From: Planctomycetota bacterium
Lineage (GTDB): Bacteria; Planctomycetota; SZUA-567; H5-PLA8
Length of the DNA stretch: 64,000 nucleotides
Assembly (NCBI GenBank): GCA_015075375.1
Contig: JABTUM010000004.1
Coordinates: forward strand, 248,001 to 312,000
Direction of reading: 5' to 3'
In this document: piece by piece, positions 16,076-24,483 of the stretch
How the letters are laid out: each line of letters starts with the position of its first letter
How positions within the stretch are numbered: position 1 is the stretch's first letter
Made by a program: the position numbers and the translations under genes
The notes under the pieces: generated by a model
Database searches by the model: none
The model's input: only the letters and a program-made list of their open reading frames with translations
What the model was told of the DNA's origin: nothing

Positions 16076-18346
16076 TCACACCACTTTGCCGTAGACGCGG
16101 CGCTGGCGGACGTCGATTTCGACGATGCGCACGGTCACTTTGTCGCCGAGCCGGAAGCTGCGCTTCTTCTTGCGCCCTTGCAGCAGGTGCTGTTCTTCGT
16201 AGTAAACGTAGTAGTCGTCGTCCAGATCTTCCATGCGCACCATCGCGTCGATGTAGCAATCCTGCAGTTCGACGAAAAAGCCGAAGGTCTTGACGCCGGT
16301 GATGACGCCGAGGTGCGTGTCGCGGCGGTTGCTCTTCAGGTACTCGATCTGGCGGACCTTGGTGACTTCCTCTTCGGCGGCGGCGGCGTCGCGTTCGCGG
16401 TTGCTGCAGTGGTCGGCCAGGCCGCGCAGGAGCGAGACGCGGCCGTAGTAATCGTGGGATTCGGCGCTGGCGCGGCGCGAGCCTTGTTCGGACAACTGCG
16501 CTTCGCCGGGCTTGAAGCGTTCGTCGAGCGCGCGGTGCACGATCAGATCGGGGTAGCGCCGGATCGGGCTCGTGAAGTGCAAGTAGCGGTTAAAGTTGAG
16601 CGCGAAATGCGGATGGCAGCCCGCCGAATAGTGCGCGCGCTTCAGGCTGGTCAAGAGCGCGAGATGAACGGTGTGCTGGTAGGGCTTGCCGACGACCGCA
16701 TCGAGCGCCTTCTGGAGCGTCGCGCGGTTGTAGGGCGGGCTGAGATGGATACCGAACTCGCGGACGAACTCGCTGAAGTGGTCGAGCGCTTCGGGGTTGG
16801 GTTCTTCGTGGACGCGGAAGAGCCCGGGGATCTCGAAGTCGACGAGGTACTCGGCCACGGCGCGGTTCGCGGCGAGCATCATGTCCTCGATGAGCTGATG
16901 CGCCCAGTGGCTCTCGCGCTTGATCATCCCCTCCACCCCGCCTTCGGGATTCAGGAGCAGGCGGACTTCGGGCAGGTCGAGGTCGATGCTGCCGCCGCGC
17001 TGGCGCTTATCGCGCAGCTTGGCGGCGAAGGTTTTCATGTGCCGCAGAACGTCGTAAATCTCTTTGGACGGTAGCTTCGTGGGATCCTTGGCGTCGATCG
17101 CTTCTTTAACGCGGTCGTAGGTGAGGAAGGCCGCGGAGCGGATGTAGCTGCGTTCGATGCGCACACGCTCGACCTTCATGGCTTTCGAGAAGACAATGCC
17201 TACCGTCTTGGTGAGGCGCAGCTTGCCCTCTTTGAGGCTGCACATATTCGACGAGAGTTTCTCGGGCAGCATGGGCAGCACTTGCCCTGGCAGGTAGACG
17301 CTGGTGCCGCGGCGGCGCGCTTCCTGGTCGATGGGGCTGTTCTCGGTGACGTAGTGGCTGACGTCGGCGATGTGGACCAGCAGTTCGGTGTGCTCGCCGT
17401 CCAGCACGCGCAGCGCGACGGCGTCGTCGTGGTCTTTGGCGTCCTCGGGGTCGATGGTGAAAGTGAGCGGGCTGGTGTAATCGGTGCGCTGTTCGAGTTC
17501 GGCGGCGGGTATCTCTTCCTTGATCCGTTCGGCGTGATGCAGCGCGTCTTCGGGAAATTCGACGCGGAGGTTGAAGTTCTGGATGATGCTGGCGATCTCC
17601 GCGCGCGCTTCGCCGGCCTCGCCGTAGACTTCCTCGACGACGCCCGTAGGTTTGTTCCCGCTGCGGTGCGTGGTGCGCGCTTCCATCAGCGCGATGGCGA
17701 CCTTGTCGCCGTCCTTGGCGTCCTTGGCGTGTTCGGGCAGCACCTGGATGTGCTCGAAGAGTCCGCGGGTATCGGGGACGACGTAGCCGCCGGTCCCGCT
17801 CTCGGGCATGCCTTTCCATTCGGGATTCGCGTAGAAGGTCCCGACGACGAGCTTGTGGACGCGCTCGAGAACCTTGATCACCTGGCCGCTGGTGCGCATC
17901 CCGCCGCCGCGCTGCCTGCCGACGGGCTTGCGCCGCGGGAGGACCGCGACGAGGTCGCCGTCGAGCGCGCCATGCAGTTCTTCCTTGGGGATGTACAGAT
18001 CGCGCCCGGGCGGTTCGCTGATCAGGAAGCCGAATCCGCCGCGCTTCACGTCGATGCGCCCGACGATGGCGTTTTTGGGCAGGCTGCGCGCGTCCTTGCG
18101 CTTCTCGCCGCGCGCCGGGGTTCCGCCGCGAACGGCCTCGGGATCGGTCAGTTCGTACTTGCCCCGGCGCGGCTCGACGATGGCCCCTTCTTCGACCAGT
18201 TCGTCGATAAGGTGGCGGAAATCGACGTATTCATCGTCGGGAATTTCGAGGAGTTTGGCGAGCCGGCGCTTGCGCTGCGGCATGTAGGTGGACTTGGCCA
18301 TCAAGCCGAGCAACTGTTCGCGAACGACATCCTTACCGCGTGCCAT
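16076..18346 (-). CDS. rnr: Ribonuclease R
   Basis: This is a 3'-to-5' exoribonuclease (756 residues) for structured RNA. The order is an N-terminal winged-helix segment (residues 1-65), an OB/cold-shock segment around GRIDVKRGGFGFL, and the RNB catalytic domain with TIDPEDAKDHDDAVAL (D299, D305, D307 and D308 as metal ligands). A C-terminal S1 domain (about 670-756, LGVITGVKTFGFFVEL) follows. The start has AAGGA five bases upstream. The length and all domains match the family. The C-terminus is short, lacking the long basic tail seen in E. coli RNase R. It is divergent from the sigma factor gene at 18579. Confidence 0.96.
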   Translation of the reverse strand: MARGKDVVREQLLGLMAKSTYMPQRKRRLAKLLEIPDDEYVDFRHLIDELVEEGAIVEPRRGKYELTDPEAVRGGTPARGEKRKDARSLPKNAIVGRIDVKRGGFGFLISEPPGRDLYIPKEELHGALDGDLVAVLPRRKPVGRQRGGGMRTSGQVIKVLERVHKLVVGTFYANPEWKGMPESGTGGYVVPDTRGLFEHIQVLPEHAKDAKDGDKVAIALMEARTTHRSGNKPTGVVEEVYGEAGEARAEIASIIQNFNLRVEFPEDALHHAERIKEEIPAAELEQRTDYTSPLTFTIDPEDAKDHDDAVALRVLDGEHTELLVHIADVSHYVTENSPIDQEARRRGTSVYLPGQVLPMLPEKLSSNMCSLKEGKLRLTKTVGIVFSKAMKVERVRIERSYIRSAAFLTYDRVKEAIDAKDPTKLPSKEIYDVLRHMKTFAAKLRDKRQRGGSIDLDLPEVRLLLNPEGGVEGMIKRESHWAHQLIEDMMLAANRAVAEYLVDFEIPGLFRVHEEPNPEALDHFSEFVREFGIHLSPPYNRATLQKALDAVVGKPYQHTVHLALLTSLKRAHYSAGCHPHFALNFNRYLHFTSPIRRYPDLIVHRALDERFKPGEAQLSEQGSRRASAESHDYYGRVSLLRGLADHCSNRERDAAAAEEEVTKVRQIEYLKSNRRDTHLGVITGVKTFGFFVELQDCYIDAMVRMEDLDDDYYVYYEEQHLLQGRKKKRSFRLGDKVTVRIVEIDVRQRRVYGKVV

Positions 18347-18578
18347 GGTTATCCTTAAAGGAGTGAGCTTGCGTACTTGGCGCCTATTATTGAGGGTGGA
18401 TCCAGAAACCGCCGCAGTCTTTTCGCCTTTTGTTCGGCCCTTGCCGAATGGCCTTATCCGGCCCGCCTATGGCGCCGGCCGGAGTTTCCGGCCAGAATCA
18501 TCGTAACCAAAACTCGGCCCGCTCACTCTCAAAAAGCGGAAGATACGCAGGGCCGGAGCCCGAAGGCTGGAAGCCCGC

Positions 18579-19154
18579 ATGATCGATACGGACGGCGAAC
18601 TGGTGGCGGCGTTCCAAGCCGGCGATAGCGCCGCGCTGGAGACGCTGTACCGCCGCCATGCCGAGCGTATCTGGCGCTACGGGCGCTTTTACAGCGGGGA
18701 CGACGAGCGCGCGTCGGAGATCGTGCAGGAGACGTTCATCCGGGTGGCGCGGCATCTGCCGAACTTCGAAGGACGCTCGCGCTTCAGCACCTGGCTGTAC
18801 CAGGTCTCGCGCAGTGTGGCGATCGACGTGACGCGCCGGCAGCGCCGGCAGCCTGAGGCGCTGGATGAGCAAACGATGAACGCGCTGCCCGCCGATGCGA
18901 ACCGGGAAGATTCGGCCGAACCGCTGGCGCGGGTGGAGCTGGACGAGACGCGCGCGGCGGTCCGTTCGGCGGTCGCGCAACTGCCCGAGAACGAACGCGA
19001 AGCGGTGGTGCTGTGCGAACTGCAGGATCTCAGCGTGCGCGAAGCGTGCGAGGTGCTGGGGTGGACCGAGTCGCGCGTGAAGGTGACGCTCTTCCGCGCC
19101 CGGCGGAGGTTGAAGGGACTGCTGGAGCGGTACGTGAAGGCGGAAGCCGTTTAA
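18579..19154 (+). CDS. ECF-family RNA polymerase sigma factor
   Basis: The 191-residue protein has the two conserved parts of an extracytoplasmic-function sigma factor. Region 2 (about residues 20-90) contains ERASEIVQETFIRVARHL and FSTWLYQVSRSVAIDVTRR. Region 4 (about 130-182) contains LPENEREAVVLCELQDLS and the recognition helix TESRVKVTLFRARRRLK. Region 3 is missing, as expected. GGAAG lies upstream of the ATG. The anti-sigma gene begins 18 bases after its stop, so the pair is surely co-transcribed. It should direct polymerase to a small regulon when released from the membrane partner. Confidence 0.96.
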   Translation: MIDTDGELVAAFQAGDSAALETLYRRHAERIWRYGRFYSGDDERASEIVQETFIRVARHLPNFEGRSRFSTWLYQVSRSVAIDVTRRQRRQPEALDEQTMNALPADANREDSAEPLARVELDETRAAVRSAVAQLPENEREAVVLCELQDLSVREACEVLGWTESRVKVTLFRARRRLKGLLERYVKAEAV

Positions 19155-19172
19155 GGACGAGGTTGCCCCGCG

Positions 19173-21707
19173 ATGGATTGCAACGAAGCCCGCATCCTGA
19201 TCGACGAGCGCGTGCACGGTTCGCTGGACGGCGAACAGTCCGCGCGGCTCGATGCGCATTTGGAAAGCTGCGCCGACTGCGCGCAGGATCTGAAGGAACT
19301 CTCGCGCATTCGCGCGCTGCTGGAAGACGCCAAGGAACTCGCCCCGCCGCCCGCCGCGCTGGACGGCATCTGGTCGAACGTGCTCTCCGCCGTGCGCGAA
19401 GAAGACTCAGCCCCCACGACTCCAAGGAAACCGCCCATGACTCCGCTTACCGCTCCCGCATTCGTCTATCCCGAAGCCGCCGCCGCGTCGCGCCGCGAAT
19501 CGCGCATGACGTGGGCCGCCTCGGGGCTCGTCGCCGCCGCGCTGATCCTGCTGTGCTTCATGCTGGGCAGTGCGACGGGGCCGGCGCGCTACGACCTGAC
19601 CAAGGCCGAGCGGACCGTCTCGACCGGTTTGAATGACGCCGAATACGGCGCGAACGGCAACGAAGGAGGGGTGACCTGGTCTTCGCGATACGGGTACGCG
19701 CCCGCGACTCCTGCGGCGCCTCCCGCCCCGCGCAGCGCGCCCGCGTCGGCCCAGGAGTTAGTCGATAAGTCCGATGCCTTGTACCCACCCGGGATGGGCG
19801 GCGGGAACAGTTCGTCGCACTCGAGCTCCAGCGGAGGCACCTCGAGCAGCGGCGACGGTTCGTTCGACGGACCTGACGATGCTCGGCTGCCGGCCAACGA
19901 TCCAGGTGCGCCGAGCCTTCACGACACCGCTCTTAAGCAACAAGGCCAACTGAGCAAAGAGTACGATCAGAATGTGCTTGGCGAAAAGCGGGCCGGTGAA
20001 AAGAAAGACGACTCCACGGAAGCACCCGTCTCGGGGAACGGAACCGAAGAGACCGGGCCGACGAAGCCGAAGATCATCAAGACGGGCGAACTGACCGTCG
20101 AGGTCAAAGACTTCAAGGACGCGAGCCGCAAGGCCGACGAGCTGATCGTGAACTCGGGCGGCTTCATCGCCGACAGCCGGGTATTTAATCTGGAAGGCGC
20201 GGCGAAGAAGGCGGTGATCAAGGTCCGCGTGACGCCGGAGAAGTTCGAGGCGCTCTTCGTGGCGCTGAAGCAACTGGGCATCGTACTGCACGAACGCGCG
20301 GGCGGGCAGGACATCACCGCGCAGTACACCGACGTCATGGCGCGGATCAAGAACATGCAGATCGCCGAAGAGCGGCTGCAGGAGCTGATCAAGACCAAGA
20401 CGTTCATGGACAAGGTCCAGAGCCTGCTGGAAGTGGAGCGCGAACTGAACCGCGTGCGCGGCGAGATCGAGAGCATGCAGGGCCAGATGCGCGTCTGGAA
20501 CGACATGCTGGGCTTGAGCACGCTGACGCTGACGATCCAGGAACCGACGCGCGCGGTACCGAGCGGGAGCCTGGCGATCGAGGTGCGGACGCTGGCCGAA
20601 GCGAAGACGCGGCTCGACGAGGCGCTGGCCGGGCGCGGCGGCCAGTTGCTGAGCGGGCAGACGACGAAGCGCGGGGACGGAACGCTGCAGGGCGATTACA
20701 CGCTGCGCGTCGAGTTCGGCCAGTTCGCGGGTCTGCTGGACGCGATCAAGAGCCTGGGGCGCGCGCAGGACGAGCAGGTGGTCAACCAGCCCTTCGGCGC
20801 GCAGGTGCCCGAAGGCGCGGAGCGCGTGCCGTGCGAACTGCGCCTGCGGCTCTTCGAGCGCGGCGTGCAGCTTCCCAACGGCTCGCTGCACCTCGAAGTG
20901 GACCGCCTGGACGGCGCGGTGGATGCGCTGAAGAAGACGCTCGAACCGCACGAGGCCGCGATCGTAACGAACCAGACCAGCCGCCAGGGCGACGGGACGC
21001 TGACGGCGGGCATCCAACTGCGCGTGAAGGCCGGGAACTTCATCCGGCTGGTCGATGCGCTGAAGCCGCTGGGACGGATCACGCACCTCTCGGTGAACGG
21101 CGAAGGCGGCGAGATTCGCGGCGGCGCGGCGGAAGTGCCGTGCACCGTCCACGTGCAGCTTGCCGAGCGCCCCAAGCAGGTGCCCAGCGGCGCGATGGCC
21201 GTCGAAGTCGAGGCGTTCCCCGCCGCACGCGACGCGCTCTCGGCGCTGATCCAGAAAGAGAACCTGCAGGTGCTGGGCAGCGACAGCCAGCAGCAGCCCG
21301 ACGGAGCGTGGGCGGGCGTCTTCCGGCTCGGCATCAAAGCTGACAAGATGGACGCGGTGGTGACCGAGTTCGAGAAGCTGGGGCGCGTGAAGACGCGCAA
21401 CTTGCAAGGGCTGGGGCTGGGCGACCTTTCGCGCGTCGATCCCAGCGTACTGGGCGAGGTGACGGTGACGCTCTCCGAGCGCCCCAAGCTCACGCCGCAC
21501 GAGGAAGGCGCATTCCGGCTCTTTATGCGCGACACGTTCTCGGGCTTCCTGGCCAGCATCTCGATCATCGTCCGCGGCTTCGGATTCGTGCTGCCGTGGC
21601 TGCTGGGCGCGGCGCTGGTGTACCTGCTGCTGCGCCGCGTGGGGAAGAAGCCGGCGGCGGCGGTAACGCCGGCCCCGATGAAGCCTGAAGCGGAAGAAAC
21701 GAAGTAA
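19173..21707 (+). CDS. Membrane anti-sigma factor with DUF4349 domain and three extra repeats
   Basis: This 844-residue protein should hold the preceding sigma factor at the membrane. Its N-terminus is a zinc-finger anti-sigma domain (C3 with HLESCADC, H29/C33/C36). A membrane helix is at about 114-134. A low-complexity linker rich in Gly, Pro and Ser precedes a DUF4349 domain at about 300-460 (KIIKTGELTVEV to LTLTIQEP) with a central coiled coil. Three further tandem units follow, roughly 465-565, 567-670 and 672-775. Each starts like VPSGSLAIEV, has DGT/DGA and LRV in the middle and ends with L.ER, and each resembles the first half of DUF4349. A second membrane helix is near 800-822, so the repeats are probably outside the inner membrane. 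DUF4349 proteins normally lack both the anti-sigma head and the added units. Confidence 0.88.
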   Translation: MDCNEARILIDERVHGSLDGEQSARLDAHLESCADCAQDLKELSRIRALLEDAKELAPPPAALDGIWSNVLSAVREEDSAPTTPRKPPMTPLTAPAFVYPEAAAASRRESRMTWAASGLVAAALILLCFMLGSATGPARYDLTKAERTVSTGLNDAEYGANGNEGGVTWSSRYGYAPATPAAPPAPRSAPASAQELVDKSDALYPPGMGGGNSSSHSSSSGGTSSSGDGSFDGPDDARLPANDPGAPSLHDTALKQQGQLSKEYDQNVLGEKRAGEKKDDSTEAPVSGNGTEETGPTKPKIIKTGELTVEVKDFKDASRKADELIVNSGGFIADSRVFNLEGAAKKAVIKVRVTPEKFEALFVALKQLGIVLHERAGGQDITAQYTDVMARIKNMQIAEERLQELIKTKTFMDKVQSLLEVERELNRVRGEIESMQGQMRVWNDMLGLSTLTLTIQEPTRAVPSGSLAIEVRTLAEAKTRLDEALAGRGGQLLSGQTTKRGDGTLQGDYTLRVEFGQFAGLLDAIKSLGRAQDEQVVNQPFGAQVPEGAERVPCELRLRLFERGVQLPNGSLHLEVDRLDGAVDALKKTLEPHEAAIVTNQTSRQGDGTLTAGIQLRVKAGNFIRLVDALKPLGRITHLSVNGEGGEIRGGAAEVPCTVHVQLAERPKQVPSGAMAVEVEAFPAARDALSALIQKENLQVLGSDSQQQPDGAWAGVFRLGIKADKMDAVVTEFEKLGRVKTRNLQGLGLGDLSRVDPSVLGEVTVTLSERPKLTPHEEGAFRLFMRDTFSGFLASISIIVRGFGFVLPWLLGAALVYLLLRRVGKKPAAAVTPAPMKPEAEETK

Positions 21708-21842
21708 GCGAAAGTTGGATTACTCGGCCAAATACTTGAATTGCGAAGGAATCGGTTTAAGCCTAGGGCAAGTTGGACTGGAAAATTCCGGTCGGCGCTG
21801 GGCTCCTGGTTTCCGGGGGCCCTTCGCATTTAATCCCCGCTT

Positions 21843-24167
21843 CTACTTCGCCGGCTCCAACACCTTCTCGGCGGGCGTCGCTTCCTGGGGCGCCAGCGCG
21901 CTCAGCGCCGGGTCGGGCTTGGCGGCGTTCTTGAACTTCTCCGCCAGTTCGCGGTACTGCACGATCCCGGCCAGGTCCACGGGCATCTTCTTGCTCAGCT
22001 CGAAGACACCGCGCTGAAGCACCTGGTCTTCCTGCAAGTCGCAGGCGAATTCCTGGCGCATCTCGTCCTGAGCCATGCGGCGCACGACGCGGCGAATCTC
22101 GCTACGCACGTCGTCGCGGGCGATGCGGCGGTCTTTCAGGCCTTCGTAGAAGGCGTCGAAGTCCGGGTACTTGGCGGTTTCGCGGCCGTCCCATTCGGAG
22201 AGCAGCAGGAACGAAGCTTTGTTGGCGTCCCAGCGGTCGCGGACGAAGTTCTCGAAGGTGCGGGCTTCGCGCAGTTCGTAAATCTGGCGCCAGGTCCAGT
22301 CGTCGTATTCGGACTGCGCCTGCGCGCCGTCGGGCTCGATGCCCTTCTCGTGGATGCACTGGCCGCTGGGCAGGTAGTACTTGGCGATGGTGAGGCGCAA
22401 CTGGGTTTCGCGGCGGGTGGCGCGGAGCGGAATGATCTGCTGCACGCTGCCTTTGCCGTAGGTTTTCTCGCCGATCAGTTGCGCGCGCTTGTAGTGCTGC
22501 AGGCAACCGGCCACGATCTCGCTGGCCGAAGCCGAACCGTTGTTGACGAGGCAGACCATGGGGAATTCCTCGCGGTCGGCGCCCCCGTGGCTATAGAAAG
22601 GCTTGTACGGCGCGAACTCGTCGCGGCCCTGGCTGTAGACGATCAGCTTCCCGCCGCTGAGGAACTGGTCGGCGATCTCGACGCCGGTGCGCAGGAGCCC
22701 GCCGGGGTTGTCGCGCAGGTCGAAGATCATGCCCTTCACCTTCTGCTTATCGACCAGTTCGGCCAGCGCTTCCTTCATCTCCTCGGTGCTGCGTTCGCCG
22801 AAGCGCGTCAGGCGGATGTAGCCGATATGCCCGGGCAGGAGCGCGTGGTAGACGCTCTGCACCTTGATGCTGTCGCGGATGATGGTCACTTCGAGCGCCT
22901 TCATGAAGCCTTTGCGGAAATACTTCAGCTTCACCGGCGAGCCGGGTTCGCCTTTCAGCCGCGTGATGACCGTATTCATGCCGCCGTCGTCGATCATCTC
23001 GCTGGTGTCGTGCCCGTCGACCTCGAGGATCACGTCCATGCTGCGCAGGCCCGCGCGGTCGGCGGGGCTTCCGTAGATGGGGCTGATGATGGTGAACTTG
23101 TTGTCGCGCACGCCGACGTACGCGCCGATGCCGCCGTAGTCCTGGCGCAGCATCTCCTGCGTGGCTTTCACTTCCTCGCGGTCGAGGTACTCGCTGAACG
23201 GATCGAGCGCGTCGATCAGGCCTTTGCTGGCGTGCTCGAAGAGGGCTTCGAGGTCGTTGCCCTTCGCTTCGTCGGGGTAGGCTTTCTGGACCCAGCCCAG
23301 GACTTCGCGCATCAGGCGGAAGCCGTCCTGCATCTCGGGGTGCATCAGGCGCTGCGCGTCGGCTTCGAGTGTGTTGAAGAGGTTGTCGGCGCGCTGCCCG
23401 CGTTCGGTGGGTTCGTCTTTCAGATCTTCCAGGCGTTCGAAGACATCGCGCAGGAGCGCTTCTTCGGGCCGGCCTTCCCATTCGTCTTTGGCGACCAGGA
23501 AGCCCATCTCGGCCAGCGCCAGCGCCGATTCGTCGCGCGCGGCCTTTTCGCGGCTGGTGCGCATGGTCTGCGCCAGCAGCGCCTTGGCTTCGCTGCGCCC
23601 GCTGATGCGCCAAAGCGCGCGCGCGGCGGCGATCTTGTTCTCGGCGGCGGTCTCGGCTTCGAGGGCCGCGACGAGCGCCTCGGTCGCGCCCTTGTGCCCG
23701 TAGAGCTTGGGCGTCAGACCCACCGCGGTGGCGGCGTAGCGGCGCACCTGGGCGTCTTTGCTGTCCTTCAGGAGCGTCAAGAGGGTCGTACCGGCCGGAT
23801 CGGTCTGGCCCAACTGGCACAGCGCGCGCGCCGAAGCGAGGCGCACCTTATCGTCCGGATCCTTCAGCGCCTGTTCCAGCAGTTCGGCCACCGGGCTGTC
23901 GGGCAAGCGGCCCAGGCGCACCAGCCGGCCCACGGATTCCCACACTTCGTCCAGCGGCGCTTCGCGGATGGTCTCGAGAATCAGCTTCGAAAGCTGGCGG
24001 ACGGGCGTCAGGTCGGTCAGCGCTTCGCCGGCTTCGGGAAGGGGCTCTTCTTCTTCGCCGCGCGCCACGGGCGCCAGGAGCGCGCACACGGCCAGCACCA
24101 GCACCGCACGAAATCGAATTCGATCAGGATGTCCGGCGAACGCCTCGAACCAGGATGCGCAACGCAT
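21843..24167 (-). CDS. Secreted S41 carboxy-terminal processing protease with HEAT-like repeats
   Basis: The 774-residue protein is a Tsp/CtpA-type serine protease. A signal peptide (AVLVLAVCALLAPVARG) is followed by HEAT-like helical repeats (about 60-180, for example KVRLASARALCQLGQ). A PDZ domain follows (GGIGAYVGV to PADRAGLRSMD), then the S41 domain with NGSASASEIVAG (S547) and GEKTYGKGS (K572), the usual 25 residues apart. A helical tail closes the protein. The start at 24167 places a clear signal peptide next to the N-terminus; the open frame runs on to 24485 but overlaps the divergent kinase start. GGAGG lies eleven bases upstream. It likely degrades or trims periplasmic proteins. HEAT repeats before the PDZ are not usual for this family. 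Confidence 0.92.
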   Translation of the reverse strand: MRCASWFEAFAGHPDRIRFRAVLVLAVCALLAPVARGEEEEPLPEAGEALTDLTPVRQLSKLILETIREAPLDEVWESVGRLVRLGRLPDSPVAELLEQALKDPDDKVRLASARALCQLGQTDPAGTTLLTLLKDSKDAQVRRYAATAVGLTPKLYGHKGATEALVAALEAETAAENKIAAARALWRISGRSEAKALLAQTMRTSREKAARDESALALAEMGFLVAKDEWEGRPEEALLRDVFERLEDLKDEPTERGQRADNLFNTLEADAQRLMHPEMQDGFRLMREVLGWVQKAYPDEAKGNDLEALFEHASKGLIDALDPFSEYLDREEVKATQEMLRQDYGGIGAYVGVRDNKFTIISPIYGSPADRAGLRSMDVILEVDGHDTSEMIDDGGMNTVITRLKGEPGSPVKLKYFRKGFMKALEVTIIRDSIKVQSVYHALLPGHIGYIRLTRFGERSTEEMKEALAELVDKQKVKGMIFDLRDNPGGLLRTGVEIADQFLSGGKLIVYSQGRDEFAPYKPFYSHGGADREEFPMVCLVNNGSASASEIVAGCLQHYKRAQLIGEKTYGKGSVQQIIPLRATRRETQLRLTIAKYYLPSGQCIHEKGIEPDGAQAQSEYDDWTWRQIYELREARTFENFVRDRWDANKASFLLLSEWDGRETAKYPDFDAFYEGLKDRRIARDDVRSEIRRVVRRMAQDEMRQEFACDLQEDQVLQRGVFELSKKMPVDLAGIVQYRELAEKFKNAAKPDPALSALAPQEATPAEKVLEPAK

Positions 24168-24483
24168 GCAGAGAAGATCCTCCGAGCGCCCCCGGGACGA
24201 GCGGGGCTGACGAGGCAAACTCGCAGGCCACGGCATGCGCCCGGCAAGTTCGACGCGCACTATACTTCGCGGGGTAAGCGGCGGCAACGAAACGCACAGG
24301 TCCAGCGTGCACTTGTGCACACCCGTCGTCCCCCAACATCTATATGTCGTCCAATCCGGACCGCGCGTTGCCGAATCATTTCTAACTGGACTGGATTTAT
24401 CGCGCCCCGCTCCGTTATTCTTTTCAGGTTGTCCTATGGAACGCACCCGGACCTGAACTGAATCCGGACCCGATACCAAACGC
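24168..24483. other. Divergent intergenic region, protease/histidine kinase
   Basis: This 316-base gap separates two divergent genes and must hold both promoters. It is a little AT-richer than the genes around it, with short runs such as ATCTATATG and GGATTTATC. I could not place a convincing -35/-10 pair on either strand. No gene or RNA structure is evident. Confidence 0.5.
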
